From Octadecabacter sp. SW4 (lineage in GTDB: Bacteria > Pseudomonadota > Alphaproteobacteria > Rhodobacterales > Rhodobacteraceae), in NCBI RefSeq assembly GCF_008065155.1, contig NZ_CP042819.1:1674001-1738000 (forward strand): DNA of 64,000 bases. Direction: 5' to 3'. Shown here in pieces: positions 8,602-18,716 of the stretch. The translations under genes and the position numbers were made by a program. The notes beneath the pieces are model-generated. The model had not been told where the DNA came from, made no database searches, and saw only the letters and a program-made list of their open reading frames with translations. How positions within the stretch are numbered: position 1 is the stretch's first letter; each line of letters opens with the position of its first letter.

Positions 8602-9146
8602 TTGGCGTCTGCCTTGGCCGCAACCTTGGCGGCGGCATCCCATGACAAAACTTCCGTCGCCATGCGGCCCCGTTTGCCATCCATCACCCGCAGTGTCACC
8701 GCTTCGCCGGGAAGCAGATCGGCAAGGCCGGACTGACGCAAGATTTCGACATGCACAAACACGTCCTCCGTTGAGCCAAACACATTGGCAAAGCCAAAAC
8801 CCTTCGCCTTGTCAAACCACTTTACCCGCGCTGGCTCCAAAGGGGAACTGGCCATTTCTTCGGGGTCCATATCGGCAAAATCGCTCAGCCCCGCGCCGAT
8901 TGGCAGGTCGGCAGTGTCGATCGAAAACACCTCGACGGCCTGCATCCCGCGTTCGGTTTCCAACACACTGAGTTCGATCGTCGCCCCGTCGGCAACAGAG
9001 CTCTGGCCAAAATTGCGCAACACATTGGCGTGCAGCAAAATGTCAGGCCCGCCGTCATCGGCAACCACAAACCCAAATCCCTTGCCGGGATCGAACCATT
9101 TTACATGCCCCCTAAGGACATGTCCGTTTTCATTTTTTTCAGTCAT
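8598..9146 (-). CDS. Cold-shock protein with two CSD domains
   Basis: 182-aa single-stranded nucleic-acid-binding protein containing two cold-shock domains, at about residues 10-72 (GHVKWFDPGKGFGFVV) and 112-175 (ARVKWFDKAKGFGFAN). Both keep an RNP1-type KGFGF motif; the second has DVFVHVEIL like RNP2, the first DILLHANVL. Duplicated CSD proteins are common in alphaproteobacteria. The start at 9146 gives the usual N-terminus; a longer frame to 9215 is not supported by a ribosome binding site. First gene of a two-gene operon with DUF192. Confidence 0.9.
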   Translation of the reverse strand: MTEKNENGHVLRGHVKWFDPGKGFGFVVADDGGPDILLHANVLRNFGQSSVADGATIELSVLETERGMQAVEVFSIDTADLPIGAGLSDFADMDPEEMASSPLEPARVKWFDKAKGFGFANVFGSTEDVFVHVEILRQSGLADLLPGEAVTLRVMDGKRGRMATEVLSWDAAAKVAAKADAK

Positions 9147-9267
9147 AATAGTAGATATTCCTGGCGCCTGGCCCCGATCGAACCACGCGCATCCCAAGCC
9201 ATGTCTGCACGACAAAAGCCCCGATATTCAAGGGCCGCAAGAGGAAGATTTTTCACGAAGCGTGAAA

Positions 9268-9873
9268 TTATGGGCTTAAACGGCTAATTTCCCAAGTGTC
9301 ATTTACACCTAGGCGCGACCAACGAAAGCGGTCATGCAACCGAAACGGGCCATCCGCCCAAAACTCGATTTCCGAAGGAATGATTCTGAAGCCACCCCAA
9401 AACGGCGGGCGCGCCGGGTGCGTGCCGTGCTGCCCCGTGACCTTGGCCACCTCGGCCACGAGGGCCGCGCGTGACGACAGGGGCTGTGACTGATGCGATG
9501 CCCATGCCCCAAGCCGGCTTTTGAGCGAGCGCGACGCATAATAGGCATCCGCCTGCGGGCCTTCCTCGCGTTCCACCGTGCCGCGCACGCGGATCTGACG
9601 GCGCAGGGATTTCCAGTGCATCACAAAAGCCGCCCTGCCCGAAGCCGCCAGTTCCTGCCCCTTGGTGCTGTCGTAGTTCGTATAGAACACAAACGCTGCG
9701 TCCTCGATCTCTTTCAAAAGGACCATCCGTGCATTGGGCAGCCCGTCTGGATCGACCGTTGACAGGGCAATCGCGTTGGGGTCGTTGGGTTCGCTGCTTT
9801 CCGCTTCGGCCAGCCATGCACGTGCAATCGCGAAGGGATCTTCGCCCGCAAAAATGCCTGTTCTGTCGCTCAT
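9268..9873 (-). CDS. pdxH: Pyridoxamine 5'-phosphate oxidase
   Basis: FMN enzyme that oxidises pyridoxamine or pyridoxine 5'-phosphate to pyridoxal 5'-phosphate with oxygen. 201 aa, the normal length. Family segments visible are [50 protein letters not shown] and the C-terminal [11 protein letters not shown]...HDRFRW...W..SRLSP. The start at 9873 has GAGGTGA upstream; the longer frame to 10095 overlaps the divergent fabI. It shares a 139-bp divergent promoter region with fabI. Confidence 0.95.
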   Translation of the reverse strand: MSDRTGIFAGEDPFAIARAWLAEAESSEPNDPNAIALSTVDPDGLPNARMVLLKEIEDAAFVFYTNYDSTKGQELAASGRAAFVMHWKSLRRQIRVRGTVEREEGPQADAYYASRSLKSRLGAWASHQSQPLSSRAALVAEVAKVTGQHGTHPARPPFWGGFRIIPSEIEFWADGPFRLHDRFRWSRLGVNDTWEISRLSP

Positions 9874-10012
9874 GATGTCACCTCTTGTGTTGCAGGTAGT
9901 CTGGCGCAAGCCGCTCGACAAGCCTGACGCAACGCGCGCATAGGCTTGATGCAGACCATTCAATCGCCTAAACCAATGCGAAACAACGCCCATTTCGGCG
10001 AGAGGGACAATA

Positions 10013-10819
<807 letters not shown>

Positions 10820-10825
10820 CGCCGC

Positions 10826-11443
10826 GTGACCGACATTACGACCGGCCAGTTCATCGCCTTCAACCTGACGCTGCTGGCCGCGATGGCCAGCCCCGGCCCC
10901 GCCTTTCTGATGGCCGTGCGTAACGCGATTGTGCTGGGGCGGCGCGGCGGGATCGTCACCGGGGTCGGGTTGGCCTGCATGGCGGCGCTTTGGACCCTGG
11001 CGGCGTTGATGGGGCTGTCGGCCCTGTTTGTGATCGTGCCCTGGCTTTATGGCGCGCTGAAACTGGGCGGCGCGCTTTACCTGATCTATCTGGCAGTGAT
11101 GCTCTGGCGGCACGCGCCCGATGATCTGGCCGCGCCCGAAAAACGCAGCGGCCGCCCGTTTCGCGCAGGATTCCTGGTGAACCTCGCCAATCCGAAATCG
11201 GTCCTGTTTGCCGCTGCCGTGATCGTGGTGATCTTTCCGGCGGGGCTTGCGCCATTGGACGCGGGATTGATCGTTGCCAATCACCTGATCGTCGAAATGG
11301 TGCTTTATACGTTCATCGCGCTGGTGTTTTCGACACCCAGGGCGCGCACCGCCTATCTGCGCGCCAAAACCCTGCTGGACCGCGGTGCCGCCTGTGTCAT
11401 GGGCGCACTTGGCCTGCGATTGCTGATGACGCGCGCCCTGTGA
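10826..11443 (+). CDS. LysE family amino-acid exporter (RhtB type)
   Basis: 205-aa inner-membrane exporter with about six hydrophobic segments. The N-terminal SPGPAFLMAVRNAI and the FLVNLANPKSVLFAAAVIV segment are LysE/RhtB signatures. It starts with GTG seven bases after the fabI stop. Members export amino acids such as homoserine, threonine or lysine; the substrate here is not readable. Confidence 0.9.
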   Translation: MTDITTGQFIAFNLTLLAAMASPGPAFLMAVRNAIVLGRRGGIVTGVGLACMAALWTLAALMGLSALFVIVPWLYGALKLGGALYLIYLAVMLWRHAPDDLAAPEKRSGRPFRAGFLVNLANPKSVLFAAAVIVVIFPAGLAPLDAGLIVANHLIVEMVLYTFIALVFSTPRARTAYLRAKTLLDRGAACVMGALGLRLLMTRAL

Positions 11444-11522
11444 CGGTGCGTTTTCACCATACTCCCCGACACGACCCTGTGCTATGTGACCCGCCAAAGC
11501 GCTGAGCGAAAAGGATGCTGCC

Positions 11523-12044
11523 ATGACCGACCACCGCCTGCCCCATGAAAAAGGTTTTCACATTTCCTGGGATCAGATCCACCGCGACAGCCGCGCGCTG
11601 GCCTGGCGATTGGACGGACACGGCCCCGATGATGGCGCGTGGAAGGCCGTCGTGGCCATCACCCGTGGCGGCATGGCCCCGGCCATGATTGTCGCACGCG
11701 AGCTGGACATCCGCACCGTCGATACGATTTCGGTGATGTCCTATCATTCCGGCGGCGGTGCGGCTGACCAGCGCCGCGAGGCCAAGGTGCTGAAATCGCC
11801 CGACGCCGAGACCATGGGCGACGGCACCGGCATCCTGATCGTCGATGATCTGGTGGACAGCGGCAAAACCCTCGAACTGGTCCGCGCGCTTTACCCACGG
11901 GCGCATTTCGCCACCGTCTATGCCAAACCCGAAGGCGAACCGATGGTCGATACCTTTATCACCGGCGTGTCCCAGGACACATGGATCTTCTTTCCCTGGG
12001 ATATGGCCCTGCAATACGTCGAACCCTACCGCGGGAAAGACTGA
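11523..12044 (+). CDS. gpt: Xanthine-guanine phosphoribosyltransferase
   Basis: Salvages xanthine, guanine or hypoxanthine to the nucleotide with PRPP. 173 aa. The PRPP-binding motif is [13 protein letters not shown] and an earlier [12 protein letters not shown] segment holds the PPi loop. W and F residues near the C-terminus (TWIFFPWDM) fit purine binding in the Gpt family. An AAGGATG ribosome binding site precedes the ATG. Followed closely by an aminotransferase gene. Confidence 0.88.
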   Translation: MTDHRLPHEKGFHISWDQIHRDSRALAWRLDGHGPDDGAWKAVVAITRGGMAPAMIVARELDIRTVDTISVMSYHSGGGAADQRREAKVLKSPDAETMGDGTGILIVDDLVDSGKTLELVRALYPRAHFATVYAKPEGEPMVDTFITGVSQDTWIFFPWDMALQYVEPYRGKD

Positions 12045-12078
12045 AACCGACCCTCCGGGGGGAGTTGTTCTGACCAAG

Positions 12079-13245
12079 ATGAAGACCATTTCAGCAAGCC
12101 AATCCACCTTTGCCCCCCCTGTGATGGAGGCGCGGCGCTGGCTGCAGGGTGTTCAATTCAGCCCTGATCGCCCGTTGATCAACGTCTCGCAGGCCGCCCC
12201 TGTCGATCCGCCACCCGCGCCGATGTTGCGCGCGATGGCCGATACCGTGATGATGGACGCAGGTGCGCATCTTTATGGTCCCGTGTTGGGATACGATCCC
12301 CTGCGCGCCGAAGTGGCGCAGCAATGGTCGCGCGCTTATGGGGGTCAGGTCACGCCGGAAAATGTCGCCATTACATCGGGTTGCAATCAGGCTTTTGCCG
12401 CTGCCATCGCCTGTCTGTGCGCAGCGGGCGATGATGTGATCCTGCCTGTGCCCTATTATTTCAACCACCGTATGTGGCTTGATATGGCGGGGGTGCACTG
12501 CAATGCGTTGGACACGGGCCCGACCCTGCTGCCCGACCCCGAACAGGCCGCCGCCCAGATCACGCCGCGCACCCGCGCGATCGTGCTGGTCACCCCCAAT
12601 AACCCCGGCGGCGTCGAATACCCAGGCGACCTGGTGCGCGCGTTTTTCGATCTGGCCCGCGCCCATGGCATAGCGCTGATCATTGACGAAACCTACCGCG
12701 ATTTTGACAGCAGGACCGGCCCGCCCCACGACCTGTTCACCGATCCCGATTGGAGCGACACGCTGATCCAGCTTTACAGCTTTTCCAAGGCCTACCGCCT
12801 GACCGGCCACCGCGTTGGCGCGATGATTGCCTGCCCTGCCCGACTGGCCGAGGCGGAGAAGTTTCTGGATACCGTCACGATCTGCCCCAACCAGATCGGC
12901 CAGCGCGCCGCCCTCTGGGGGATGCAAAACCTTGGCCAATGGCTGGCGGGCGAGCGCGCCGAAATCCTTGACCGGCGCGCGGCCATATCTGAGGGCTTTC
13001 CAGCGCTGGCCGCCAAAGGCTGGACCTTGCTGGGCTGTGGTGCCTATTTCGCCTATGTGACGCATCCATATGACATGCCGTCAAACGAACTGGCCCCGAA
13101 ACTGGTGCGCGATGCGGCCGTGCTGATGCTGCCCGGCACCATGTTCATGCCGCCCGAGAATACCGCAGGTCAGCGCCAGATGCGCATCGCCTTCGCCAAT
13201 ATCGACCGCGCGGGAGTTGGGGAGTTGTTTGAACGGTTGGTATAG
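12079..13245 (+). CDS. PLP-dependent aminotransferase, class I/II
   Basis: 388-aa fold-type I aminotransferase. The ATG at 12079 gives a family-like N-terminus; upstream codons overlap gpt. Visible are the PLP-Lys motif SFSKAYRLTGHRVG, the NPGGVEYP loop (aspartate-aminotransferase NPTG equivalent), IIDETYRDF with the cofactor-binding Asp and Tyr, and a C-terminal MRIAFAN Arg for the substrate carboxylate. The amino-acid specificity cannot be read. A GGGGGGAG stretch lies about 15 nt upstream of the ATG, somewhat distant. Confidence 0.88.
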   Translation: MKTISASQSTFAPPVMEARRWLQGVQFSPDRPLINVSQAAPVDPPPAPMLRAMADTVMMDAGAHLYGPVLGYDPLRAEVAQQWSRAYGGQVTPENVAITSGCNQAFAAAIACLCAAGDDVILPVPYYFNHRMWLDMAGVHCNALDTGPTLLPDPEQAAAQITPRTRAIVLVTPNNPGGVEYPGDLVRAFFDLARAHGIALIIDETYRDFDSRTGPPHDLFTDPDWSDTLIQLYSFSKAYRLTGHRVGAMIACPARLAEAEKFLDTVTICPNQIGQRAALWGMQNLGQWLAGERAEILDRRAAISEGFPALAAKGWTLLGCGAYFAYVTHPYDMPSNELAPKLVRDAAVLMLPGTMFMPPENTAGQRQMRIAFANIDRAGVGELFERLV

Positions 13246-13450
13246 GACGCCGCGCGCCTTGGACGGGATGCGATGCATCACCTGCCCCCCATCAAGGGTG
13301 GCATTACGCAATTCCGGCCCAAACCGGACCTTGGATCAGGTCTGGGTCGGGGCCAGTGACGCGGACGAAGTTGCCATCCGATCAAGCCCACCGAGTGACC
13401 GTTTTCACAAGTGCCCTCAGGAAGAGGAGAAGACGTCAAAATTGGCTCTG

Positions 13451-14260
13451 TCAATTCTTCCCGTTTAGGCGCGCTATAAACGCCTCTGCTTCGTCATCAA
13501 CAGGGAAAAAGGTTTCAACTCGTAACTCCTGTGCCAGTGCATTTGTTGGCATCGCAATGGATGCTATGACCGAGAATAACCTGAGCGGTGCACCTCCAAG
13601 ATTTAGGCAAATCGGGAAAACGGGATTGGGGGTGTATTTCACGTCGAAATCCCACCATCTTTCGGGTAGATCTGGATGCCGCTTGATCCTGTTCAATGCC
13701 GTTCTCAGATCTTCCGGACAAAGGGCTTCGCGGTGCAGGCGCTGCACTGTTTGGGTCGCAAAGTCTTCCCAATTATCGACATGGGGCCGCAACCCCCGTG
13801 GATCGAACGCTAGATCGAGTAAGTTCAGCCGTCTCGTAGAATTTGACGGCAGATCCCCGACCAGATGCGCGATAAGGAATTGGGCCGATGCGTTCATGTC
13901 CACAATGTTCCACGTGCGATCAATCGCGAAGGACGGATTGGGATCATGCGCGGTCATCAAACGGATAACAGCTCCGTGGACGGTGGACATTTCATCGCTG
14001 TTGATATCGTGCACGGCATAAGCATCCGCCAAGCCCGCCGCACGCAGCAGCAAATTGCGGTCCCGCAGTGGAATGCCCAAAGCAGCAGACAGACGAAAAA
14101 CCATGTCGCGCGAAGGTTTGGAGCGACCTGTTTCCAGGAAGCTGATGTGACGCGGGGGTGTTTCGACCTTCAAGGCAAGCTCGGCTTGCGACTGTTGCCG
14201 TTCCGAGCGCCATGATCTTAGCAGATCGCCAAAATAGGGTTGTTGAGACGTAGAGTTCAT
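13451..14260 (-). CDS. XRE-family regulator with MmyB-like ligand-binding domain
   Basis: 269-aa regulator. An N-terminal helix-turn-helix (about residues 9-65: RQQSQAELALKVETPPRHISFLE split by the turn, then GRSKPSRDMVFRLS) precedes a C-terminal MmyB-type domain (about 105-265) with RTWNIVDMNASAQFL, NLLDLAFDPRGLRPHVDNWE and RFRI-like end segments; this domain has a PAS-like fold in the family. It is divergent from the MAPEG gene with a perfect 17-bp palindrome between them. Base composition is visibly less GC-rich than its neighbours, hinting at acquisition. Confidence 0.9.
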   Translation of the reverse strand: MNSTSQQPYFGDLLRSWRSERQQSQAELALKVETPPRHISFLETGRSKPSRDMVFRLSAALGIPLRDRNLLLRAAGLADAYAVHDINSDEMSTVHGAVIRLMTAHDPNPSFAIDRTWNIVDMNASAQFLIAHLVGDLPSNSTRRLNLLDLAFDPRGLRPHVDNWEDFATQTVQRLHREALCPEDLRTALNRIKRHPDLPERWWDFDVKYTPNPVFPICLNLGGAPLRLFSVIASIAMPTNALAQELRVETFFPVDDEAEAFIARLNGKN

Positions 14261-14294
14261 ACGCTGTGCTTACCAAGAACCCGCACTACAGACC

Positions 14295-14311
14295 ATTCCC
14301 TGTCAGGGAAT
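14295..14311. promoter_or_regulatory. 17-bp perfect palindrome, candidate XRE operator
   Basis: ATTCCCTGTCAGGGAAT is an 8-1-8 perfect dyad centred between the divergent XRE regulator and MAPEG genes. Its length and place suit a dimeric helix-turn-helix regulator that represses one or both genes. The link to this regulator is inferred from location. Confidence 0.65.
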
Positions 14312-14366
14312 TGATCCTTGTTTGGCCAATGCCCATTTTCGCAGCATATGAAACATGGAGCGACAA

Positions 14367-14729
14367 ATGACTTTCTGGATTCTTTTGGCCCTCGGCCTCT
14401 ACTTCGTTCAAACCTTATTGCCCGTTGCGTTTCGTTATAAGGGCAGCCCTGATGCCATGAAATCACGCGATGTCATGCCGGAAACCACAGCTCTCACCGG
14501 GCGTGCAGATCGCGCCTTGGCTAATGCAACAGAAGCAATGATCTTGTTTTTCCCGCTCGCATTGTTGTCTCAGGGTACAGGCGGTGCCGTGGCAGGCGCG
14601 GCGGTCTTTGTCATCGCGCGGATCGCTTATGTTCCTCTCTATCTCGCAGGTGTGCCGTTCCTGCGCACGGGTGCATGGTTGGCAGGTCTTGCGGGTCTGT
14701 TCTTGATGGCGACGTCTATTATTGGCTAA
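14367..14729 (+). CDS. MAPEG family membrane protein
   Basis: 120-aa integral membrane protein with four hydrophobic segments and the MAPEG pattern (GRADRALANATEAMILFFPLAL, then RIAYVPLYLAGVPFLRTG). The family includes glutathione-dependent enzymes acting on lipophilic or reactive compounds, but many bacterial members are uncharacterised. The ATG at 14367 is preferred over 14355 because GGAG lies 6 nt upstream of it. Divergent from the XRE regulator, probably its target. Confidence 0.85.
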   Translation: MTFWILLALGLYFVQTLLPVAFRYKGSPDAMKSRDVMPETTALTGRADRALANATEAMILFFPLALLSQGTGGAVAGAAVFVIARIAYVPLYLAGVPFLRTGAWLAGLAGLFLMATSIIG

Positions 14730-15063
14730 CGCACAACAAGCGACAGTCACGTTTGTCGTATGATACGTTCTTAGTCCTGCGGCGGCCGAAGGAGGGCACG
14801 AATTTCCACCACGTTCTCGTCCGCTAGCGGCTATTACTACAGCTTGCAGCTTTCCGCACTCTGGGCTCCTTGCCGACCTTCGCTTCCCGACGCCCAACGG
14901 TTCGGTTTTTTCATCTTGGGCCGCTTCATGACGTAACGGCCAAACCCATCTGACATCCCTCAGCTTGCCCCCCTGCCCGACTGATCCATGCGCCGCCACT
15001 TGCACCCCCGCGCGCGGCAACTTAGACAGTGCCGACAACCGCGCGGATACAGGACCAAATCAC
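14730..15063. other. 334-bp intergenic region without a recognised gene
   Basis: Holds no plausible gene. The segment around 14840-14915 has the look of degraded Rhodobacteraceae intergenic sequence (words such as CCGACCTTCGC that recur in similar form near 18475). The promoter of the ppiD-trpE unit should lie in the last 100 bp. Confidence 0.4.
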
Positions 15064-16908
15064 ATGGCACGCAGCAAGACTTCAAGCTTCTTTGTCTGGA
15101 TCATTCTGGGCCTGTTGTTCGTCGGCCTGATGGGCTTTGGTGCGGCGGGGCTTTCGGGCAATGTGCGCACCCTTGGCACGGTTGGCGACAAGGATATTCC
15201 GATCCGCGACTACCAGAACGCCCTGCGCGACCAGATGGCCAGCTTTGGTGCCTCGATCGGCACACCGATCAGCTTTGTACAGGCGCAATCCATCGGCCTT
15301 GACCAACAGGTGTTGGCGCAGGTGATCGCCACCCGCGCCCTTGATAACGAAGCCGGCGCATTGGGGCTGTCGGTGGGCGATGCCCGGGTGCGCGCGCAGG
15401 TCATGCAAATCCCCGCCTTTCAAGGGTCGGACGGCGTATTCAACCGCGAAGGCTATGCCAGCGCCCTGCGCAGCGTCGGCCTGAACGAGGCCGAGTTCGA
15501 GACTGGCCTGCGCGAGGAAATGGCCCGCACCCTGTTGCAGGGCGCCGTGGTTTCGGGCCTGCAAACCCCCGATGCCTTTGCCAGCACGCTGGCGCAATTC
15601 GCCGGTGAAAGCCGCAGCTTCACCTGGGCCGTTGTCGATGCGGCAATGCTGGCCGATCCGTTGTCTGAACCTTCAGAGGCCGATCTGACTGCCTTTTACG
15701 AGGCCAACCCGGAACCCTTTACCAGCCTTGAAACCCGCGCCATCACCTATGTCAGCCTCACGCCCGAGATGATCCAGGATGATGTGGTCGTCGCCGAGGA
15801 AGAGTTGCGCCAGGCCTATCAGGACAACATCACCGATTTCGTCCAGGCCGAACGCCGCCTTGTGGAACGTCTGATCTATGCCGATGTCGAAAGCGCGCAG
15901 GCCGCAGCCGATCGTGCCGCCGCAGGCGAGGTCGATTTCGAGGGGCTGGTCACCGAGCGCGGCCTTGACCTTGGCCAGGTGGATATGGGTGATGTGACCG
16001 AGTCCGAGTTGAGCGATGCCGGCCCGACCATCTTTGCGTCCGAGCTGGGCGCGGTCATCGGCCCGCTCGAGACCCTGCTTGGCCCGGCGCTGTTTCGTGT
16101 GAACGCCGTATTGGCCGCCCGCGAAGTCAGCTTTGAAGAGGCCCGCGACGATCTGCGTGAAGAACGCGCGGGCGTCCGCGCCCGCCGCAACATCGAAAAC
16201 AGCATTGAGCAGGTGAACGATCTGTTGGCCGGTGGCGCGACCCTCGCCGATGTGGCCGAACGCACGGACATGCAGTTGGGCACGCTGGACTGGACTGTCG
16301 AAACGACCGAAGGCATCGCCGCCTACGCCGCCTTTCGCGATGCGGCCGAAGTCGCCCAGGTGGGTACCTTCCCCGAATTGCTGGAACTGGAAGACGGCGG
16401 TATCTTCGCTTTGCAGGTTGACGCGATCACACCGCCTGCCCTGCGCCCGCTTGAAGCGGTGCGCGCGCAGGTGATCGCCGGATGGGAAGCCGCCCGGACA
16501 CAGGAGCTGGTCATGGCGCAGGCCCGCGCCCTGGCAGACCAGATCGACGCCGAGACAGATTTCGCCACGCTTGAATTGGCGCCCAACATCGCCGCCGGAC
16601 AAACCCGGCGCGGCTTTATCGAAGGCACACCGCCCGGGTTCCTTGACACCGTCTTTGAGATGGCCGTGGATGATGTTTCGGTTGTAGATCGGGCGGGCGA
16701 AGGCGCGGTCATCGTCCGTCTGGACGCCATTGCCGCCCCTGACATCTCCGATGAAACTGTCGCCGCGCAACAGGCCCAGATCGCCGAGACCGCCGCTGCG
16801 GGCATCGCGCAGGATATCTTTGAGATTTTCAACCGCGATGTGCAAATCCGCACCGATGTCGATATCAACCAGAATGCCGTGAACGCGGTGCATGCGGCGT
16901 TCCAATAG
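15064..16908 (+). CDS. ppiD: Membrane-anchored periplasmic peptidyl-prolyl isomerase, PpiD/SurA type
   Basis: 614-aa folding factor tethered to the inner membrane. Start 15064 follows AGGA and gives a short basic N-terminus, one transmembrane helix (residues 9-29), then the SurA_N-like chaperone domain (GDKDIPIRDYQNALRDQM onward). The parvulin-like region in the middle (about 255-370) is weakly conserved, as is usual for PpiD. The adjacency to trpE is a frequent arrangement in Rhodobacteraceae. Acts on outer-membrane and periplasmic client proteins. Confidence 0.88.
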   Translation: MARSKTSSFFVWIILGLLFVGLMGFGAAGLSGNVRTLGTVGDKDIPIRDYQNALRDQMASFGASIGTPISFVQAQSIGLDQQVLAQVIATRALDNEAGALGLSVGDARVRAQVMQIPAFQGSDGVFNREGYASALRSVGLNEAEFETGLREEMARTLLQGAVVSGLQTPDAFASTLAQFAGESRSFTWAVVDAAMLADPLSEPSEADLTAFYEANPEPFTSLETRAITYVSLTPEMIQDDVVVAEEELRQAYQDNITDFVQAERRLVERLIYADVESAQAAADRAAAGEVDFEGLVTERGLDLGQVDMGDVTESELSDAGPTIFASELGAVIGPLETLLGPALFRVNAVLAAREVSFEEARDDLREERAGVRARRNIENSIEQVNDLLAGGATLADVAERTDMQLGTLDWTVETTEGIAAYAAFRDAAEVAQVGTFPELLELEDGGIFALQVDAITPPALRPLEAVRAQVIAGWEAARTQELVMAQARALADQIDAETDFATLELAPNIAAGQTRRGFIEGTPPGFLDTVFEMAVDDVSVVDRAGEGAVIVRLDAIAAPDISDETVAAQQAQIAETAAAGIAQDIFEIFNRDVQIRTDVDINQNAVNAVHAAFQ

Positions 16909-16917
16909 GCTGTTGTG

Positions 16918-18423
16918 ATGGCGCTCACCCCTGATTTTGACAGTTTTGCCGCCCGTTATGATGCGGGCGAAAATCAGGTGGTCTATACCCGTCTGGCCGC
17001 TGATCTGGACACGCCCGTATCGCTGATGCTGAAACTGTCAAACGCGGGCAAGGATGCCTTCATGCTGGAAAGCGTGACGGGGGGCGAAGTGCGCGGGCGC
17101 TATTCCATCGTCGGCATGAAACCCGATCTGATCTGGCGCTGCAATGGCAGGGTGTCCGAAGTGAACCGCAACGCCCGCTTTGACGAAGACGGGTTTACGG
17201 CGCTGGACGGCAATCCGCTTGAGACCCTGCGCGCGTTGATCGCCGAAAGCCGTATTGACCTGCCCGCCGATCTGCCTGCCGCCAGTGCGGGGCTGTTCGG
17301 CTATCTGGGCTATGACATGATCCGCCTTGTGGAACATCTGCCCGATGTGAACCCCGATCCGCTGGGCCTGCCTGACGGGGTGATGATGCGCCCCTCGGTG
17401 GTGGCCGTGCTGGACGGGGTCAAGGGCGATGTGATCCTTGTGGCCCCCGCCTATGCCGCATCAGGTCTGTCGGCCAAGGCCGCCTATGCCCAGGCCGCAG
17501 AACGGGTGATGGATGCGCAGCGCGCGCTGGAAAACCCTGCCATGGACAGCCGCGCGCTGGGTCAGGCCCGCGACACGGGCGCGCCGGTGTCGAATTTTGC
17601 GCACGCCGATTATCTGGCCGCCGTGGAAAAAGCCAAGGATTACATCCGCGCAGGCGACATCTTTCAGGTGGTGCCATCGCAACGCTGGACCCAGGATTTT
17701 CACGAACCGCCCTTCGCGCTTTATCGCAGCTTGCGGCGCACCAACCCGTCGCCGTTCATGTTCTTTTTCAACTTTGGCGGTTTTCAGGTGATTGGCGCGT
17801 CGCCCGAAATTCTGGTCCGCGTCTTTGGCAATGAAATCACCATTCGCCCGATCGCAGGCACCCGCCCGCGCGGCGCAACCCCGGCCGAAGATAACGCCAA
17901 CGAAGCTGACCTGATGGCCGACAAAAAGGAACTGGCCGAGCACCTGATGCTGCTTGATCTGGGCCGCAACGATGTGGGGCGTGTTGCCAAGATTGGCTCG
18001 GTCAAACCAACCGAACAATTCATTGTCGAACGCTACAGCCACGTCATGCACATCGTATCCAACGTGGTCGGCGAACTGTCCGAGGATCAGGACGCCCTGT
18101 CAGCCTTTTTCGCAGGCATGCCAGCTGGCACCGTATCAGGCGCGCCCAAGGTCCGCGCGATGGAAATCATCGACGAGCTGGAGCCCGAAAAGCGCGGCGT
18201 TTACGGCGGCGGCTGTGGCTACTTCTCGGCCAATGGCGACATGGACATGTGCATCGCCCTGCGCACCGCCGTCTTGAAGGACGAAAAGCTCTATATTCAG
18301 GCTGGTGGCGGCGTCGTCTATGACAGCGACCCCGAGGCGGAATATCAAGAAACCGTGCATAAATCCAACGCGATCCGCCGCGCCGCAGCCGATGCCGCGA
18401 TGTTTCGGGATGGCGGAAACTAG
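16918..18423 (+). CDS. trpE: Anthranilate synthase component I
   Basis: Converts chorismate plus ammonia (from TrpG) to anthranilate, the first committed step of tryptophan synthesis. 501 aa from the ATG at 16918 (a GTG lies just before it). N-terminal regulatory segment near residue 40 (LMLKLSNAGKDAFMLESV, the LLES-type tryptophan-binding element) and the C-terminal chorismate-binding domain with GDIFQVVPSQR, IAGTRPRGATPAEDNANE, LMLLDLGRNDVGRV and GAPKVRAMEIIDELEP. It starts 9 bp after ppiD. Its partners trpG, trpD and trpC are 13 kb away at 31325-33732. Confidence 0.96.
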   Translation: MALTPDFDSFAARYDAGENQVVYTRLAADLDTPVSLMLKLSNAGKDAFMLESVTGGEVRGRYSIVGMKPDLIWRCNGRVSEVNRNARFDEDGFTALDGNPLETLRALIAESRIDLPADLPAASAGLFGYLGYDMIRLVEHLPDVNPDPLGLPDGVMMRPSVVAVLDGVKGDVILVAPAYAASGLSAKAAYAQAAERVMDAQRALENPAMDSRALGQARDTGAPVSNFAHADYLAAVEKAKDYIRAGDIFQVVPSQRWTQDFHEPPFALYRSLRRTNPSPFMFFFNFGGFQVIGASPEILVRVFGNEITIRPIAGTRPRGATPAEDNANEADLMADKKELAEHLMLLDLGRNDVGRVAKIGSVKPTEQFIVERYSHVMHIVSNVVGELSEDQDALSAFFAGMPAGTVSGAPKVRAMEIIDELEPEKRGVYGGGCGYFSANGDMDMCIALRTAVLKDEKLYIQAGGGVVYDSDPEAEYQETVHKSNAIRRAAADAAMFRDGGN

Positions 18424-18716
18424 CGACGACACACCGGACGCCGATTTGAGGAGTGACTGCTTTGCGGACAAAGCGGACCTTCGCATGAAGGCCGGATGCC
18501 GTTTTCAAACCTATTTCGTCTCGTTGCGATGTAAGGTTTTTGCCGCGATAGCCACCGCATTGCGTCACATGCCAGACGTATGGTGGCGGATGCCATTCAA
18601 GGCGACGAACTGTTCCAGACTGCCTACGCCATTCGGGATGGGGTCACTGCATGAAACAAGATCACAATAGTTGATGGGCGATTTGATCTGCTTGCATGAT
18701 GGTGTAGCCAATCAGA
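18424..18716. other. Intergenic region at the left edge of the transporter island
   Basis: 293 bp between trpE and the LuxR-type gene. It contains a GCTTTG-CGGA-CAAAGC hairpin at 18459-18474 followed by AAGCGGACCTTCGC, words resembling degenerate intergenic sequence found again near 29545-29650 on the other side of the block. No gene was supported. Confidence 0.4.
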
